Shown here in pieces: positions 1-9,055 of a stretch of 64,000 bases of DNA. Origin of the DNA: Microbulbifer sp. SAOS-129_SWC (GTDB lineage: Bacteria > Pseudomonadota > Gammaproteobacteria > Pseudomonadales > Cellvibrionaceae); contig NZ_CP155567.1 in assembly GCF_039696035.1 (NCBI RefSeq), positions 819,501 to 883,500 on the forward strand, given 5' to 3'. The notes under the pieces were generated by a model, which worked only from the letters and a program-made list of their open reading frames with translations, ran no database searches and was not told where the DNA came from. The position numbers were made by a program, and so were the translations under genes. Each line of letters opens with the position of its first letter. The stretch's first letter is position 1.

Positions 1-1283
1 GGCGTGGTGATCTGTGCCGGAACCTTGCTCCAGCGCGCCTGTTCGGCCGTCAGCAGAACGGCGCGAACACTCTGTTCGAGCTTGGCGCTGGGCACAATGG
101 TGGTGGTGTAGTCCTCATAGCCGCTCTTGCGGACGAGAATGTCGTGGCTGCGAGCCGGCAGCCGGAAGGTCTGTCCACTGGCACCGGCGAGCTCGCCGTC
201 AATGAATACCTGGGCGTCTTCGGGACTGCTGGTAATCCGCACCCGGCCGAATACCGCGTGGAGATCCACATTTAATTCCCGCTGCGCACCGGCACTCATG
301 TCCACGGTGTGTTTTACCGAGCCATAGCCGTCCTTGAAAAAGCGCAGCTGGTGCTGGCCGTCCGGCGTGAGCTTGACCTCCAGTGGGGTGCGGCCGCGGA
401 ATTCCCCGTCGACGGTGACGCTGGCACCGGACGGGGAACTGGAAAGCTTCAGCACGCCGTCCGCGGCGCTGAGGTCGATAGGGCTCAGCGTCTGATCGAC
501 ACCGGCGGTGACGGCCACCGGGACTTCAACGGTATTGTACTGGGGCATGGACACGCTGACGGTGCGGTCGCCCTGGATCAGTTCGGCGTCCATCGGTGTG
601 GTGCCGAGCATTTTACCCTCGACGCTGACTGTGGCGCCGGGCGGATTGGTGCTGATGTGAATTTTTGCCCAGGCCGGGCGCAGTGTGGCTTCCAGGCGCT
701 GGGTGTTGTCCAGGCCCTCGACGTCCACTTCGCGGGTGAACGGCAGGTAGCGGTCGGTAAGCAGGGTGATGCGTTTGCGTCCGGCGGGAATGTTTTTCGC
801 CAGTCCCTCGTGGCTCTCCACTTCGGTGCCATCGATGAGTATCCGCACTGGCACTGCGGGGTTGGTGACGACCTGAATATTCCCGGGCAGTTTTTCCAGT
901 GTGACCGCGTGGCGGTTGTGACCGTCGCTGGCGACGTCTACTTCGCCACTTTTTGGCAGGTAGCCGCTCGCCTGGATGGTGTAGCTGTAGTGGCCGGGGA
1001 GAACCAGGTGGCCGTCGCCGAGGGGCAGGGCAAAGCCGCTGACGCTGACATTCGCATCGGCGGGCTGGGTTTCAAAAATCAGTGAGCGTGCGACCAGCAG
1101 GTAGACCAGCATCAGGCTGCCGAGCAGCAGGCAGACGGCCACGGTGAGTGCGCGCGGGGACAGCAATAGTTTTTTCCCGCCAGCCTCTGCCTGAACCGGA
1201 GAGAAGCCTACGGGCTCGATGACTGAAAAACCGTGGTCCTCGCGATCATCGTCGCGAACAGGTACCGCTTCCTTCGCTGTCAT
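1..1283 (-). CDS. Membrane-anchored PEGA-repeat protein (3' end beyond window)
   Basis: The reading frame is open from an ATG at 1283 (AGGAAA ribosome site 7 bases upstream) to the window edge, giving at least 427 residues. A charged cytoplasmic head (residues 1-44) precedes one membrane segment (about 45-65). Five consecutive PEGA-type beta repeats of about 65-70 residues follow, each opening with a pattern like 'ITSSPEDAQVFIDGE'. The last visible residues, after the fifth repeat, resemble the linker that in related proteins leads into a formylglycine-generating-enzyme (SUMF1-like) domain, but that part is outside the window and is inference. PEGA domains are extracytoplasmic modules thought to bind surface polymers or proteins. 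It is the distal gene of the minus-strand operon that begins near 7319. Confidence 0.85.
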   Translation of the reverse strand, partial: MTAKEAVPVRDDDREDHGFSVIEPVGFSPVQAEAGGKKLLLSPRALTVAVCLLLGSLMLVYLLVARSLIFETQPADANVSVSGFALPLGDGHLVLPGHYSYTIQASGYLPKSGEVDVASDGHNRHAVTLEKLPGNIQVVTNPAVPVRILIDGTEVESHEGLAKNIPAGRKRITLLTDRYLPFTREVDVEGLDNTQRLEATLRPAWAKIHISTNPPGATVSVEGKMLGTTPMDAELIQGDRTVSVSMPQYNTVEVPVAVTAGVDQTLSPIDLSAADGVLKLSSSPSGASVTVDGEFRGRTPLEVKLTPDGQHQLRFFKDGYGSVKHTVDMSAGAQRELNVDLHAVFGRVRITSSPEDAQVFIDGELAGASGQTFRLPARSHDILVRKSGYEDYTTTIVPSAKLEQSVRAVLLTAEQARWSKVPAQITT

Positions 1284-1569
1284 TTATGATTTCCTGTTAC
1301 TGCGTACTTATCGATTTTTTCGCGTTGCAGGATCTTTATCAGGCGCGCTTTTGGCGGCGGGCATCCTGCAAGAGCAGAGCGAGTCTTTTACTGTGCAATA
1401 CAGCTTAGTCTGCTACTGCTTCCACCATGAGGAATCCGAGGCCGTTTGACACAAAAATAATCTTTTCGCGGTTACCGGCGCAACGGTTCTGTTCAGAATT
1501 CTTCCCTCTGTCGGTGTCGATGAAAACCGTACGTCTTTTGATCGGGGCGGTGAGAGTCAGTTCACGCGC
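1284..1569. other. Gap between PEGA gene and upstream TPR gene
   Basis: No credible gene lies here; the short frames on the plus strand lack ribosome sites and family signatures. The stretch is more AT-rich than its neighbours and may carry a secondary promoter for the PEGA gene. Confidence 0.4.
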
Positions 1570-3138
1570 TCAGCCATTATTGACGTTGATTATCTTTTCC
1601 GCGCACTGAATCACCACGGTCGGGGGTTCTTCTCCGGGAACCACGGTAAATTCGCGTCGTACATCCCGGTAGCCGTCGCGGGTACCCACGGCGGTATAGC
1701 GACCGGGTTTCAATGGAACCTTGCGCTCGGCAAAATTGCCCAGTTTGCCCACGTGGTAAATGACCACGTTGGTGCTGCGGTCGGATTGCAGTACCACCGG
1801 AATCGGGATCACCGCCCGAGTCAGGGCCGTTTCCAGATCGGCAATCTGTTGCTGCAGTCGCTTGGATGAGGTTGTCCCGCTGACCTCGCGGGCATCGGCG
1901 AGTACATTGCGGGCGTAGGCATTGCGCTTGCTGCCGCCCAGCGTGAGCGGGTCATCCAGCAGTTCCTGCAACTGGTCATCGAGTTTGGCGCGGGCGGTGG
2001 CGCGGGCCTTGCCGGTGATCGCGGAGACCAGGCTGTGGTCTTTCTGCAGCAGTTTTTCGTAGCTCGCCTGTGCGGCGTGCCAGTCCTCGGCCTGCTCCTG
2101 CTGGTGGGCGCGGGCGAAGAGTTGGTTGACGCGCTGTTGTTCCGCACCGGTACTGGCCTGTTGCAGTCCGGCGGCGGGGTCGCTGGCGTCGGGTTTGAGC
2201 TTTTGCGCGCGTTTGAAGGCTTTAGTGGCGATATCGAAATCGCCGCGCTCGATGGCCGCGTAGCCGGAAGACATGGCCTCGCTGTAGTCGCGCTCGGTAA
2301 TCGCGCCCAGCACCTGCGGCAGCAGTTCTTTGGCCGGGCGGGTTTCTGCATCCACGGCGAGTGCCTGCTTCAAGGCATCGCGCGCCTGATCGAGCTCGCC
2401 GGCGGCGAAAGCCTGCTTGCCTTTGGTGAAGTGCTGCCAGGCTTCGGGCAGCTTTTTCGCGCGCTGCTTGCCCTTGAGGCCGCGGGGATGATCCTCGGAG
2501 ATGACCAGCACCAGGTCGAAAGCCTTGTTGGCCGCGTCGGCATCGCCGCGATCGAGCGCTGCGTTGCCCTCGGCGAGATGCTTTTCGATGCGCTGCGGAA
2601 TACTGTCGCGCAGTGCCTGGAAGGCGGAGCGGGATTCGCGGTACTGGTCCAGGGCCTGCTTGAATTTTTTCTGGCGATAGATGCCATCGGCCTTCTCGGC
2701 CAGGGTGCGGGCGGCGCTGAAGGCCTCGTTGGCCCAGATCTCGACGCGGCGCTCTTCCAGTTCATCTTCCAGCGCCAGAATGTCCTGCAGTACATCCTGG
2801 ACTTCGCGCCGCTGCTGGGCGATCTGCGCTTCGGTATAGGGGGAGGCGGCCTTCGAGGCCGTCGTGCCCGCTTTTGAGGGCGCGGCGCTGGCACTCTGTT
2901 GCGGCAATGGTTGCGGTTTTTCCACCACCTTGGGCAGCAACCAGAATACCCCGACACAGCCGAGAAACAGGCCGCTGCCGATCAGCCATGAGCGCAGCCG
3001 CGCGCCTGACTGGCGTCGGGGTTTGGCTTTCTTTGGCGCGGTACCAACCGGTTGCGCGGTGTTTTCGCCCCGGCCGAAGCTGAAGTCGGCGGGTTGAATC
3101 AGATTGTCGTCATCCGATGACGGGTCGCGGTGTTGCAT
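1570..3138 (-). CDS. Single-pass membrane TPR protein with PEGA-like C-terminus
   Basis: The product has 522 residues. Residues 1-49 are polar and basic, 50-68 form a membrane helix, and a proline/glutamine/alanine linker follows. About residues 110-430 are alpha-helical TPR-like repeats rich in A, K, E and Q. The last 75 residues are beta-rich with a PEGA-like pattern ('GRYTAVGTRDGYRDVRREF'). This is probably a periplasmic scaffold anchored in the inner membrane. It sits between a lipoprotein gene and the PEGA gene in the same direction. The start at 3138 has a GGAAAG ribosome site. No enzymatic motif was seen, and no function can be assigned beyond an envelope structural or adaptor role. 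Confidence 0.8.
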   Translation of the reverse strand: MQHRDPSSDDDNLIQPADFSFGRGENTAQPVGTAPKKAKPRRQSGARLRSWLIGSGLFLGCVGVFWLLPKVVEKPQPLPQQSASAAPSKAGTTASKAASPYTEAQIAQQRREVQDVLQDILALEDELEERRVEIWANEAFSAARTLAEKADGIYRQKKFKQALDQYRESRSAFQALRDSIPQRIEKHLAEGNAALDRGDADAANKAFDLVLVISEDHPRGLKGKQRAKKLPEAWQHFTKGKQAFAAGELDQARDALKQALAVDAETRPAKELLPQVLGAITERDYSEAMSSGYAAIERGDFDIATKAFKRAQKLKPDASDPAAGLQQASTGAEQQRVNQLFARAHQQEQAEDWHAAQASYEKLLQKDHSLVSAITGKARATARAKLDDQLQELLDDPLTLGGSKRNAYARNVLADAREVSGTTSSKRLQQQIADLETALTRAVIPIPVVLQSDRSTNVVIYHVGKLGNFAERKVPLKPGRYTAVGTRDGYRDVRREFTVVPGEEPPTVVIQCAEKIINVNNG

Positions 3139-3175
3139 AGTCTTTCCGCTCGGCAGTGATTATTTTCGCTAGCGC

Positions 3176-3196
3176 GGGCGCACCCCGGGTGCGCCC
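3176..3196. repeat. Intercistronic GC-rich hairpin
   Basis: GGGCGCACCC at 3176-3185 pairs with GGGTGCGCCC at 3187-3196 in the 65-base gap between the lipoprotein and TPR genes. There is no T-run on the transcribed strand, so it looks like an mRNA-stability or processing hairpin rather than a terminator. Confidence 0.5.
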
Positions 3197-3203
3197 ATCG
3201 GAG

Positions 3204-4415
3204 TCAGATCTGTTTACCCTGATCCCCGGTTTCGGCCTGGTAGATTTCCTTCAGCAGTTCACGCCACTGGCGGTACTGGTTCTCCACGGTGCCGGTCAGG
3301 GTCACGGTGCGGTCTTCCAGTTCGACAATACGCGGCTCCACTTCCGATTCCATGGAGTCCCCCAGTTCCTGCAGGGCCTCGATATGCATCTTGGCCTCGG
3401 CGCGGCGGTCGAAGCCGCTCTTCACCAGGTAGCCGCCGCCGGCGATACCCACCTGACCCGCGGCGCGGGCACTGCCGGTACCGGCGCCGGCGGCGGCAAT
3501 GCCGCCGATAATCGCCGCGGCACCCATGATGGTGTGATTGCGCGCCTTGCGTTTGAGTTCGTGCATCTGTTGCACTTCCTCATAGCTCATCGCACGCCAC
3601 TCCTGGTAGGGCTTCTCCATGGATTTCACAAAGGTGCCGTAGTAGCCCTGCAGCGTGTCGACAAACAGGTAGTCGCGCTCGCGAATGCGGCGCACGCGCG
3701 CAAGCATCGGGTCGTCTTCGGCGGGCAGGGCGGTGAGCTGGTAGAGGCCGTCGTCACTCTGGGTCAGGTAGCGGTCGAAGGCGTGTGGCGAAAAGCTGCG
3801 GGCAAAGCGCAGTTCGGAAATGGTGCGCAGTTCGGAAACATATTGATCCGACAGTTTCTGCCGGTACACCATCATGTCGTTGGCGATGCGGTTATATACG
3901 CCCTGGAAAGCGTCGCCCTTGGTGGGGCTTTTCTTATCGTAGGCGTAGTGTGAGGCCTGCTCGGTGTACTGCTTGGTAAACCAGCGCTGACCGCGGGAGT
4001 CCACCACGGTGACATCGACGGTGAGGGTTTCGCCATCGGACTGAACGATGCGCCCGGTGACGGTGACATCGATATTGGTGCGCTCGCTGGGAATCACCCG
4101 CACCGCCCCCCAGCCCTGGCTGGACTGCAGCGTGTCGGCGAGAGTGACGGCCATATAGCGCGATTCCGCGTGGCGTAATTCCGGAAATACCAGCTTGTCC
4201 TCGTCCGCATCGGCGGCCTCGAGGCCGGGATCGAACTGCACAATTCCCACGTCTAACAGGCGTTTTTCGGGAATGGAGGCGTCTTCCACGGTGAGTGGCG
4301 TATAGGCCGTGGTGCGCACGTCGGTGGTGGTACAGGCGCCGAGGGCCAGCAGGGCGACCAGTGGCACCGTGCGCCACGAGGCGAATTTACCGAATACGGC
4401 GTTGGCAAAAAGCAT
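3204..4415 (-). CDS. Envelope lipoprotein of unknown family
   Basis: The product has 403 residues. I chose the ATG at 4415 because it has a GGAGGG ribosome site 7 bases upstream and begins a typical lipoprotein signal ending 'LLALGAC' (Cys28); the longer frame would overlap the preceding gene. Residues about 50-190 form an alpha/beta domain reminiscent of LpoB/CsgG-type periplasmic domains; this is a tentative similarity. A glycine/alanine hydrophobic stretch near residues 300-330 ('MGAAAIIGGIAAAGAG') could insert in a membrane. The C-terminal 70 residues are helical and charged. The gene lies 17 bases after the serine-rich lipoprotein gene, so the two are surely co-transcribed. Confidence 0.8.
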   Translation of the reverse strand: MLFANAVFGKFASWRTVPLVALLALGACTTTDVRTTAYTPLTVEDASIPEKRLLDVGIVQFDPGLEAADADEDKLVFPELRHAESRYMAVTLADTLQSSQGWGAVRVIPSERTNIDVTVTGRIVQSDGETLTVDVTVVDSRGQRWFTKQYTEQASHYAYDKKSPTKGDAFQGVYNRIANDMMVYRQKLSDQYVSELRTISELRFARSFSPHAFDRYLTQSDDGLYQLTALPAEDDPMLARVRRIRERDYLFVDTLQGYYGTFVKSMEKPYQEWRAMSYEEVQQMHELKRKARNHTIMGAAAIIGGIAAAGAGTGSARAAGQVGIAGGGYLVKSGFDRRAEAKMHIEALQELGDSMESEVEPRIVELEDRTVTLTGTVENQYRQWRELLKEIYQAETGDQGKQI

Positions 4416-4432
4416 ATTGATTCCCTCCGCTA

Positions 4433-5848
4433 TTACTTCTGCGCCTTTTTGTATTTCCGGTACTCGTTCCACAGCTTCTCGCGCAACTCCGGATCGGATT
4501 CGCGCATCGCGGCTTCGCGGATTTGCCGCGCTACCACGTCGTCGTCGTTGCCGTTGGGGACGTCCGCGGGTACCACCGGGGTGGAACCGCTGTGGTTGTA
4601 GTCGCCCTTGCGCCCGGCAGTGGGCAGCCCCGGTCCGGTGGCCTGGCCGCTGGAGTTGTTTTCCTTGGGCCCGCTGCCGCCTTCGCCACCGTCCCCTCCG
4701 GGTGCCGGGGGCAGCTCCGATTCCGCAGACTGGATCAGGTCTTCGAGTGTTTCTCCGGGCGGCGCTTCATCTGCCGCCTGGTCATCCTTTTCGTCACCGG
4801 CGGGACGATTGCGCACATAGTCGCGCGAGCGCAGGATCATGCCGTCGTAGCTGGCCATGGTCTTGTCGAACTTGCCTTCCAGGTCGGCGACCCGCTCCGC
4901 ACTGCTGGCCGGGGCTTCATCGGGGGCGCCGCCGCTCTGGCCGGCGCGGCCGCCGGCCTCGGACTGGGCACCACCGCTGCGGCTGGCGGGGCTGCCGGAA
5001 CTGGCCTGGGCCCCGCCGCCCTGAGATTGGGCGCCACTGGCCTGGGCCGGCGCACCGCCGGCCTGCGACTGGGCGCCGCTGGCAGAAGCGCTGCGGCTGG
5101 CCGGGGCACTGCTCGCCGGCGAGGCGCTGCCGGATTGCGCGCTGCTACTGCTGGCCTGGGCGCTACTGCTGCTGGACTGCGAACTACTGCTGCTGGATTG
5201 CGAACTACTGCTGCTGGATTGCGCACTGCTGCTACTGGACTGTGCGTTGTTGGAGGAAGAGGCGTTTTGCTGCTCCTCGGAGAAGTCCACGTCCTTCGGC
5301 GGCTGGCCCTCGCTATCGGTGGAGGGGTCGGGTGGCATATCGGAATCTTCCGCGCTGCGGTCGGAATCACTGTAGACCGGTGACGGCGGGTTGTTGCGGC
5401 GCGCACTGGGATCGGGCGAACCGTCGCCAGCGGAGCTGCTGCGGCGCGATGACTGGTCACCGCTGCGCGCGGCGGTGGTGCTGCCATCGCGGCTGGATTC
5501 ACTGCCGGACTGGATTGTCGGCATCGGGCTGCTCGGCTGACTACTGGTACTGCCGGGCATCCCCTGGCTGGGCTGGCTGGACGAGCTGCTCGAGGGTTGG
5601 CCGCTGCTGGCGGTCTGCGGCTGGCTGGAACTCGACGAGCTGCTGGAACTGGATGAGCTCGATTGCGACTGCGAGCTGGAAGAAGGTTGCGACCGGGATT
5701 GGGACTGCGACGGCTGTGCCGGTGGTTGCTGTTGGGTCTGCTGATTTTTGCAGCCGGCCACCACTGCGCTGAGTACCAGCATCGATGCCAGTGTGCGCCA
5801 GCCGGGGGTGTGCCGCGTTGTTTTGGGTACCGCTTTCCGTAGTGACAT
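4433..5848 (-). CDS. Serine-rich repeat lipoprotein
   Basis: The product has 471 residues. The start at 5848 is supported by an AGGAGA ribosome site. The signal peptide ends in a lipobox 'VVAGC' (Cys33). About residues 40-330 are low-complexity: serine runs interrupted by Q, A, P and G, including tandem SSSSSSQ heptads. The C-terminal 140 residues are charged and helical and presumably hold the conserved function. The low-complexity region resembles a long flexible tether through the periplasm or off the cell surface. It is encoded inside the PEGA/TPR/lipoprotein operon; the family is not recognised. Confidence 0.8.
   Translation of the reverse strand: MSLRKAVPKTTRHTPGWRTLASMLVLSAVVAGCKNQQTQQQPPAQPSQSQSRSQPSSSSQSQSSSSSSSSSSSSSQPQTASSGQPSSSSSSQPSQGMPGSTSSQPSSPMPTIQSGSESSRDGSTTAARSGDQSSRRSSSAGDGSPDPSARRNNPPSPVYSDSDRSAEDSDMPPDPSTDSEGQPPKDVDFSEEQQNASSSNNAQSSSSSAQSSSSSSQSSSSSSQSSSSSAQASSSSAQSGSASPASSAPASRSASASGAQSQAGGAPAQASGAQSQGGGAQASSGSPASRSGGAQSEAGGRAGQSGGAPDEAPASSAERVADLEGKFDKTMASYDGMILRSRDYVRNRPAGDEKDDQAADEAPPGETLEDLIQSAESELPPAPGGDGGEGGSGPKENNSSGQATGPGLPTAGRKGDYNHSGSTPVVPADVPNGNDDDVVARQIREAAMRESDPELREKLWNEYRKYKKAQK
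5160..5243 (-). repeat. 21-bp tandem repeat inside the serine-rich gene
   Basis: Four adjacent 21-base units (5160-5180, 5181-5201, 5202-5222, 5223-5243) differ at a few positions; the middle two are identical. Each encodes the heptad SSSSSSQ or a close variant. As 21 is a multiple of three, slippage would change tether length without a frameshift. Confidence 0.85.
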
Positions 5849-5903
5849 TTTTCTCTCCTGAAGCGCCCGGAGGCGCTGTCGCATATGAGCAATTTTTGCG
5901 ACG

Positions 5904-5959
5904 AAAGCCGGGCGCGGCCCGGCTTTGTTGGCGGGGGCAGCAGTGTGATGCTGCCCGCC
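5904..5959. repeat. Two hairpins between operon genes
   Basis: AAAGCCGGGC (5904-5913), loop GCG, then GCCCGGCTTT (5917-5926) is a perfect 10-bp stem. A second stem, GGGCAGCA (5935-5942) with TGCTGCCC (5949-5956), follows. Both lie in the 190-base gap between the TonB-C gene and the serine-rich lipoprotein gene. The first resembles a short terminator and may lower distal expression or protect the upstream message. Confidence 0.6.
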
Positions 5960-6038
5960 GCGATAGACGTTCGTGTGGGTTTAGACAGTGCCCGCCGACG
6001 GCAGTTTTCTTCCTGCCGGCAAACGGGCGCGCGCTGCC

Positions 6039-7319
6039 TCACTCAAACACGAAGCGCTGAACGATGCCCACTGTGTCCACCGGTTCGCCGTTTTCGAAGC
6101 GCGGGCGGAACTTGGCGCGTTTCAAAACATTGCGTACCCGCGAGCGAATGCTCACCGAGCTGTCCGGTTGGGATTTGAGAATCTGGATATTGCGCGCCTT
6201 GCCGAACGCAGTGACATCGTAAGAAACCGTGACATAGGAGTGGGCCAGGGCATCCCGGTCTTCCTCCAGCATCGGCAGCGCGGGCAGGGCGGCGGGGCGG
6301 CCGAAAATATCGTTAATTTCCTGGTTGGTGGCGCCGTTGTCCCACAACGCCTGGTAGGCTTCGCCGTAGGTTTCGCGCGCCGAATGCCACTTGTTGAACA
6401 TCATGTACCAGTCGCCCAGTTCCACTTTCGCCTTGGCCGAAGCGGCGGGCGGCGATTGCGGGTTTTTGTTGTAGACGTCGACGATGCGGGAGATGGCATC
6501 TTTACCGGAACTGAAGCTGTTCATCCGGTACTGATCCAGCTGGGTGCGGCGTGGGGAGTCGAAATCATTGCCGCCGGGAGCGAAGCCGGCGTTGACGACG
6601 ACCGGTTCCTGCGGTTCGCCCTTGTAGGTGGCAAGGTAGTAATTGGTTGCCTTGAGGCCGCGCAGGGCATCGACCAGGCGCAGATCATTGGCGCCGAAAT
6701 TTTTGGTGATAATGTCCACCGCCATCTCGTAGAGATTGGTGGCGCTGATCAGGTGCTCGAACAGGCTGCCGCCCTTTTCGTCGACATAAGCCTGCAGGTG
6801 CCAGCGACTCAGGTGGTCGATGACCGGCAGCATGCGCGGATCGTCCTCGCCGTAATTGCGGACGTAGAGCCAGTAGAGATACTCCTGATTGTCGTTGGCG
6901 TCCTGCCATTGATTGAGCGCGATCTGGCTGTTGATCATGCGCTCGATCATCGGTACCTGGTTGAGGGAGTAAAGGCCTTCATTGACCCGATTGATCAGCA
7001 TCGCGCGGCGGAATTCGCTGATCGCCTCTTCATGGTTGCCGTCTTTTTGCAGGGCGACGCCGAGTCCCATGAGTTGTTCGTCGATACCGGCGCCATACGC
7101 GCCCTGTTCTGCCTCCATTTCTTCAATGCGGTCGCGGTATTCGTCGATGGTTTCCGAGGGGTGCAGATTGCGTTTGACGGTTGGTAGTGGCTTGGAGGCG
7201 GCTTCGATAAAGGCCGGAGGGGGAGCGGTGCTGTCCGCGCAGGCATGTCCACACAGCAGAGCTGTGGCTGTAAACATCAAGCCGATAGCAATGGGTTTGC
7301 TGATATCTGTCTGTGTCAC
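6039..7319 (-). CDS. Secreted TPR protein with TonB C-terminal-like domain
   Basis: The product has 426 residues. A GTG start gives a signal peptide ending 'CGHACA' near residue 28. The middle is helical with TPR-like features (for example 'GVALQKDGNHEEAISEFRR'). Residues about 355-426 match the TonB C-terminal fold: 'VTVSYDVTAFGKARNIQIL' and 'RAKFRPRFENGEPV'. It lacks the TonB N-terminal membrane anchor and proline-rich span, so it is not a classical energy transducer but probably a periplasmic binding or adaptor protein. It is the first gene of the minus-strand envelope operon. The start is not certain, as the ribosome site is weak. Confidence 0.75.
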   Translation of the reverse strand: MTQTDISKPIAIGLMFTATALLCGHACADSTAPPPAFIEAASKPLPTVKRNLHPSETIDEYRDRIEEMEAEQGAYGAGIDEQLMGLGVALQKDGNHEEAISEFRRAMLINRVNEGLYSLNQVPMIERMINSQIALNQWQDANDNQEYLYWLYVRNYGEDDPRMLPVIDHLSRWHLQAYVDEKGGSLFEHLISATNLYEMAVDIITKNFGANDLRLVDALRGLKATNYYLATYKGEPQEPVVVNAGFAPGGNDFDSPRRTQLDQYRMNSFSSGKDAISRIVDVYNKNPQSPPAASAKAKVELGDWYMMFNKWHSARETYGEAYQALWDNGATNQEINDIFGRPAALPALPMLEEDRDALAHSYVTVSYDVTAFGKARNIQILKSQPDSSVSIRSRVRNVLKRAKFRPRFENGEPVDTVGIVQRFVFE

Positions 7320-7984
7320 GATTGAACCACTTCTGTTCCATGTTGTGCTTCACCCGGCGTCGCGCGCCAATGCGCGGACAGACGGGCACGAACTCCGCTC
7401 AGGCACAGGGCCGTGCGGATTTTCTCTCCCTGAAGTGTGGTTCTCTCACAGTCCCTGACAGTGCCCGGAGTGATTTATGTCCGGTAATTGGGCGGTGGAT
7501 TTATGCGCCGCCGCCATTGAAATTCGCGACCCTGTCCTCGTATGGGACCTTGTGGGTACGTAACTCTGAGTATAGCCAACTGGCGTCTGTCTCCCGGCCG
7601 TGTGGAACGCTTTGGCGCGGGGAATACCCTGAGTCGTGAATATGTACAGTACCACTAATTCGGTTTAGCAGTCCCGCGCCTGAATCAGGGAACTGTGACA
7701 TTGAAATCGCGCATTGCGCGCCACTAATTTGTAACGGGCGGGAAGCGGCGCCGGCGCTGTACAGCGATTAGGCCGCAGGGGAAATTGACCAGAGTTTGGC
7801 TCGCGGCCGGTGGCCGGGTTGTGTCCGGCAGGGGCGGTTTCGTCACGTTCGAGATGGTCGTCCTATTTAGCTGGTAAATATTCTTGTTTTAATTGCGCAA
7901 AACAGCATTAGTGCGGGCGAGGGATTTGGATTGCTGGCCAGCAAGCGCCATAATCCGCTCATAGGTAACGACAGGAGATTGCCG
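7320..7984. other. Divergent intergenic region, 665 bases
   Basis: This region lies between the TonB-C gene (minus) and ilvE (plus) and must hold both promoters. No coding frame here has a plausible start and composition. The only small symmetric site noted is at 7885-7904. Confidence 0.5.
7885..7904. promoter_or_regulatory. Small inverted repeat upstream of ilvE
   Basis: TGTTTT (7885-7890) and AAAACA (7899-7904) flank AATTGCGC, about 80 bases upstream of the ilvE start. It could be an operator, but six-base arms can occur by chance. Confidence 0.25.
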
Positions 7985-9055
7985 GTGAGCATTTATATTG
8001 ACCCCGCGGTGGCCAACAGTCTGCGCGGCTTCGAAGTGCCCGAAAAGCTGGGTTTCGGCAACGTGATGGCGCCCGTTATGTTTCGCGCCGTCTATCAGGA
8101 CGGTTGCTGGAGCCGCGGTGAGCTGGTTCCGTATGCGCCACTGGCACTGGATCCGGCGGCCAAGGTGCTGCACTACGCCCAGTCCTGCTTCGAGGGGATG
8201 AAGGCCTACCGCACACAGGGGGGCGGTATCGCGCTGTTCCGCCCGGAGCGCAACTGCGCGCGGATGGCGCACTCGGCGGAGCGCCTGTGCATGCCGGCAG
8301 TTCCCGAGGCGCTGTTTATGGCCGGTGTGCGCACGGTGACCGCGTATTGCGCCAATCTGGTACCGGCCACCAGCGGTGAATCCCTGTACCTGCGCCCCTT
8401 CCTGATCGGCACCCAGGCAGATCTGTCGGTGTCGGCCAGTACTTCCTATGAATACTACGTCATTGCCAGTCCGTCGGCGGCCTATCACGCCGGCAATATG
8501 CGCCTGTGGGTAGAGCGTGAGGATTCGCGCGCCGCACTGGGCGGTACCGGCGATGCCAAAGTGGGTGGCAACTACGCGGCTTCCCTGCAGAGTATCGCGC
8601 GCCTGAAGCAGCGCGGCTACGACCAGTCACTGTGGCTCAATCCCGCCAACCGCAATCTGATTGAAGAGCTCTCCGGCATGAATTTCTTCGCGGTGATCGA
8701 CGGCGAGCTGCATACCCCGGCATTGAGTGGCTCGATTCTCGAGGGCGTTACCCGCGACTCCCTGATCGATCTGGCCCGCGATCTCGGTTACACCGTGCAC
8801 GAGTCGGCCATCGACATCGACCAGTTGCTGGAGCTGGTGCAGTCTGGCAATTGCGAAGAGGCCTTTGCCTGTGGCACCGCAGCGATTATCAGCCCGATCA
8901 GCGAGTTGGGCGATGGCGAGCAGCGCTACGAACTGGCTCATGCCCCCGGACCGGTAGCGGAGCGGCTGCGTGCAGAGCTGCTCGATCTCCAGGAGGGGCG
9001 GAGCGAGGACCGCTTCGGCTGGATGCAGGCGGTAGAGCCGGTCGCCCCGGAATAA
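7985..9055 (+). CDS. ilvE: Branched-chain amino acid aminotransferase
   Basis: This fold-type IV PLP enzyme transfers amino groups between glutamate and the keto acids of leucine, isoleucine and valine. The product has 356 residues, normal for the longer (IlvE2/BCAT) form. The catalytic lysine is in 'GGTGDAKVGGNYAAS' (Lys192). The substrate/PLP loops 'YAQSCFEGMKAYR' and 'EELSGMNFF' are present, as is the phosphate-binding 'GTAAIISPI'. The GTG at 7985 has an ACAGGAG ribosome site; the upstream ATG at 7931 has none. The gene is monocistronic. Confidence 0.93.
   Translation: MSIYIDPAVANSLRGFEVPEKLGFGNVMAPVMFRAVYQDGCWSRGELVPYAPLALDPAAKVLHYAQSCFEGMKAYRTQGGGIALFRPERNCARMAHSAERLCMPAVPEALFMAGVRTVTAYCANLVPATSGESLYLRPFLIGTQADLSVSASTSYEYYVIASPSAAYHAGNMRLWVEREDSRAALGGTGDAKVGGNYAASLQSIARLKQRGYDQSLWLNPANRNLIEELSGMNFFAVIDGELHTPALSGSILEGVTRDSLIDLARDLGYTVHESAIDIDQLLELVQSGNCEEAFACGTAAIISPISELGDGEQRYELAHAPGPVAERLRAELLDLQEGRSEDRFGWMQAVEPVAPE

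Noticed and set aside
309..1085. 258-codon plus-strand frame
   Set aside because: Antisense to the PEGA-repeat gene, which has five recognisable repeats on the minus strand.
5160..5243. CRISPR-like repeats
   Set aside because: The units are adjacent without spacers and lie in frame in a serine-rich coding region.
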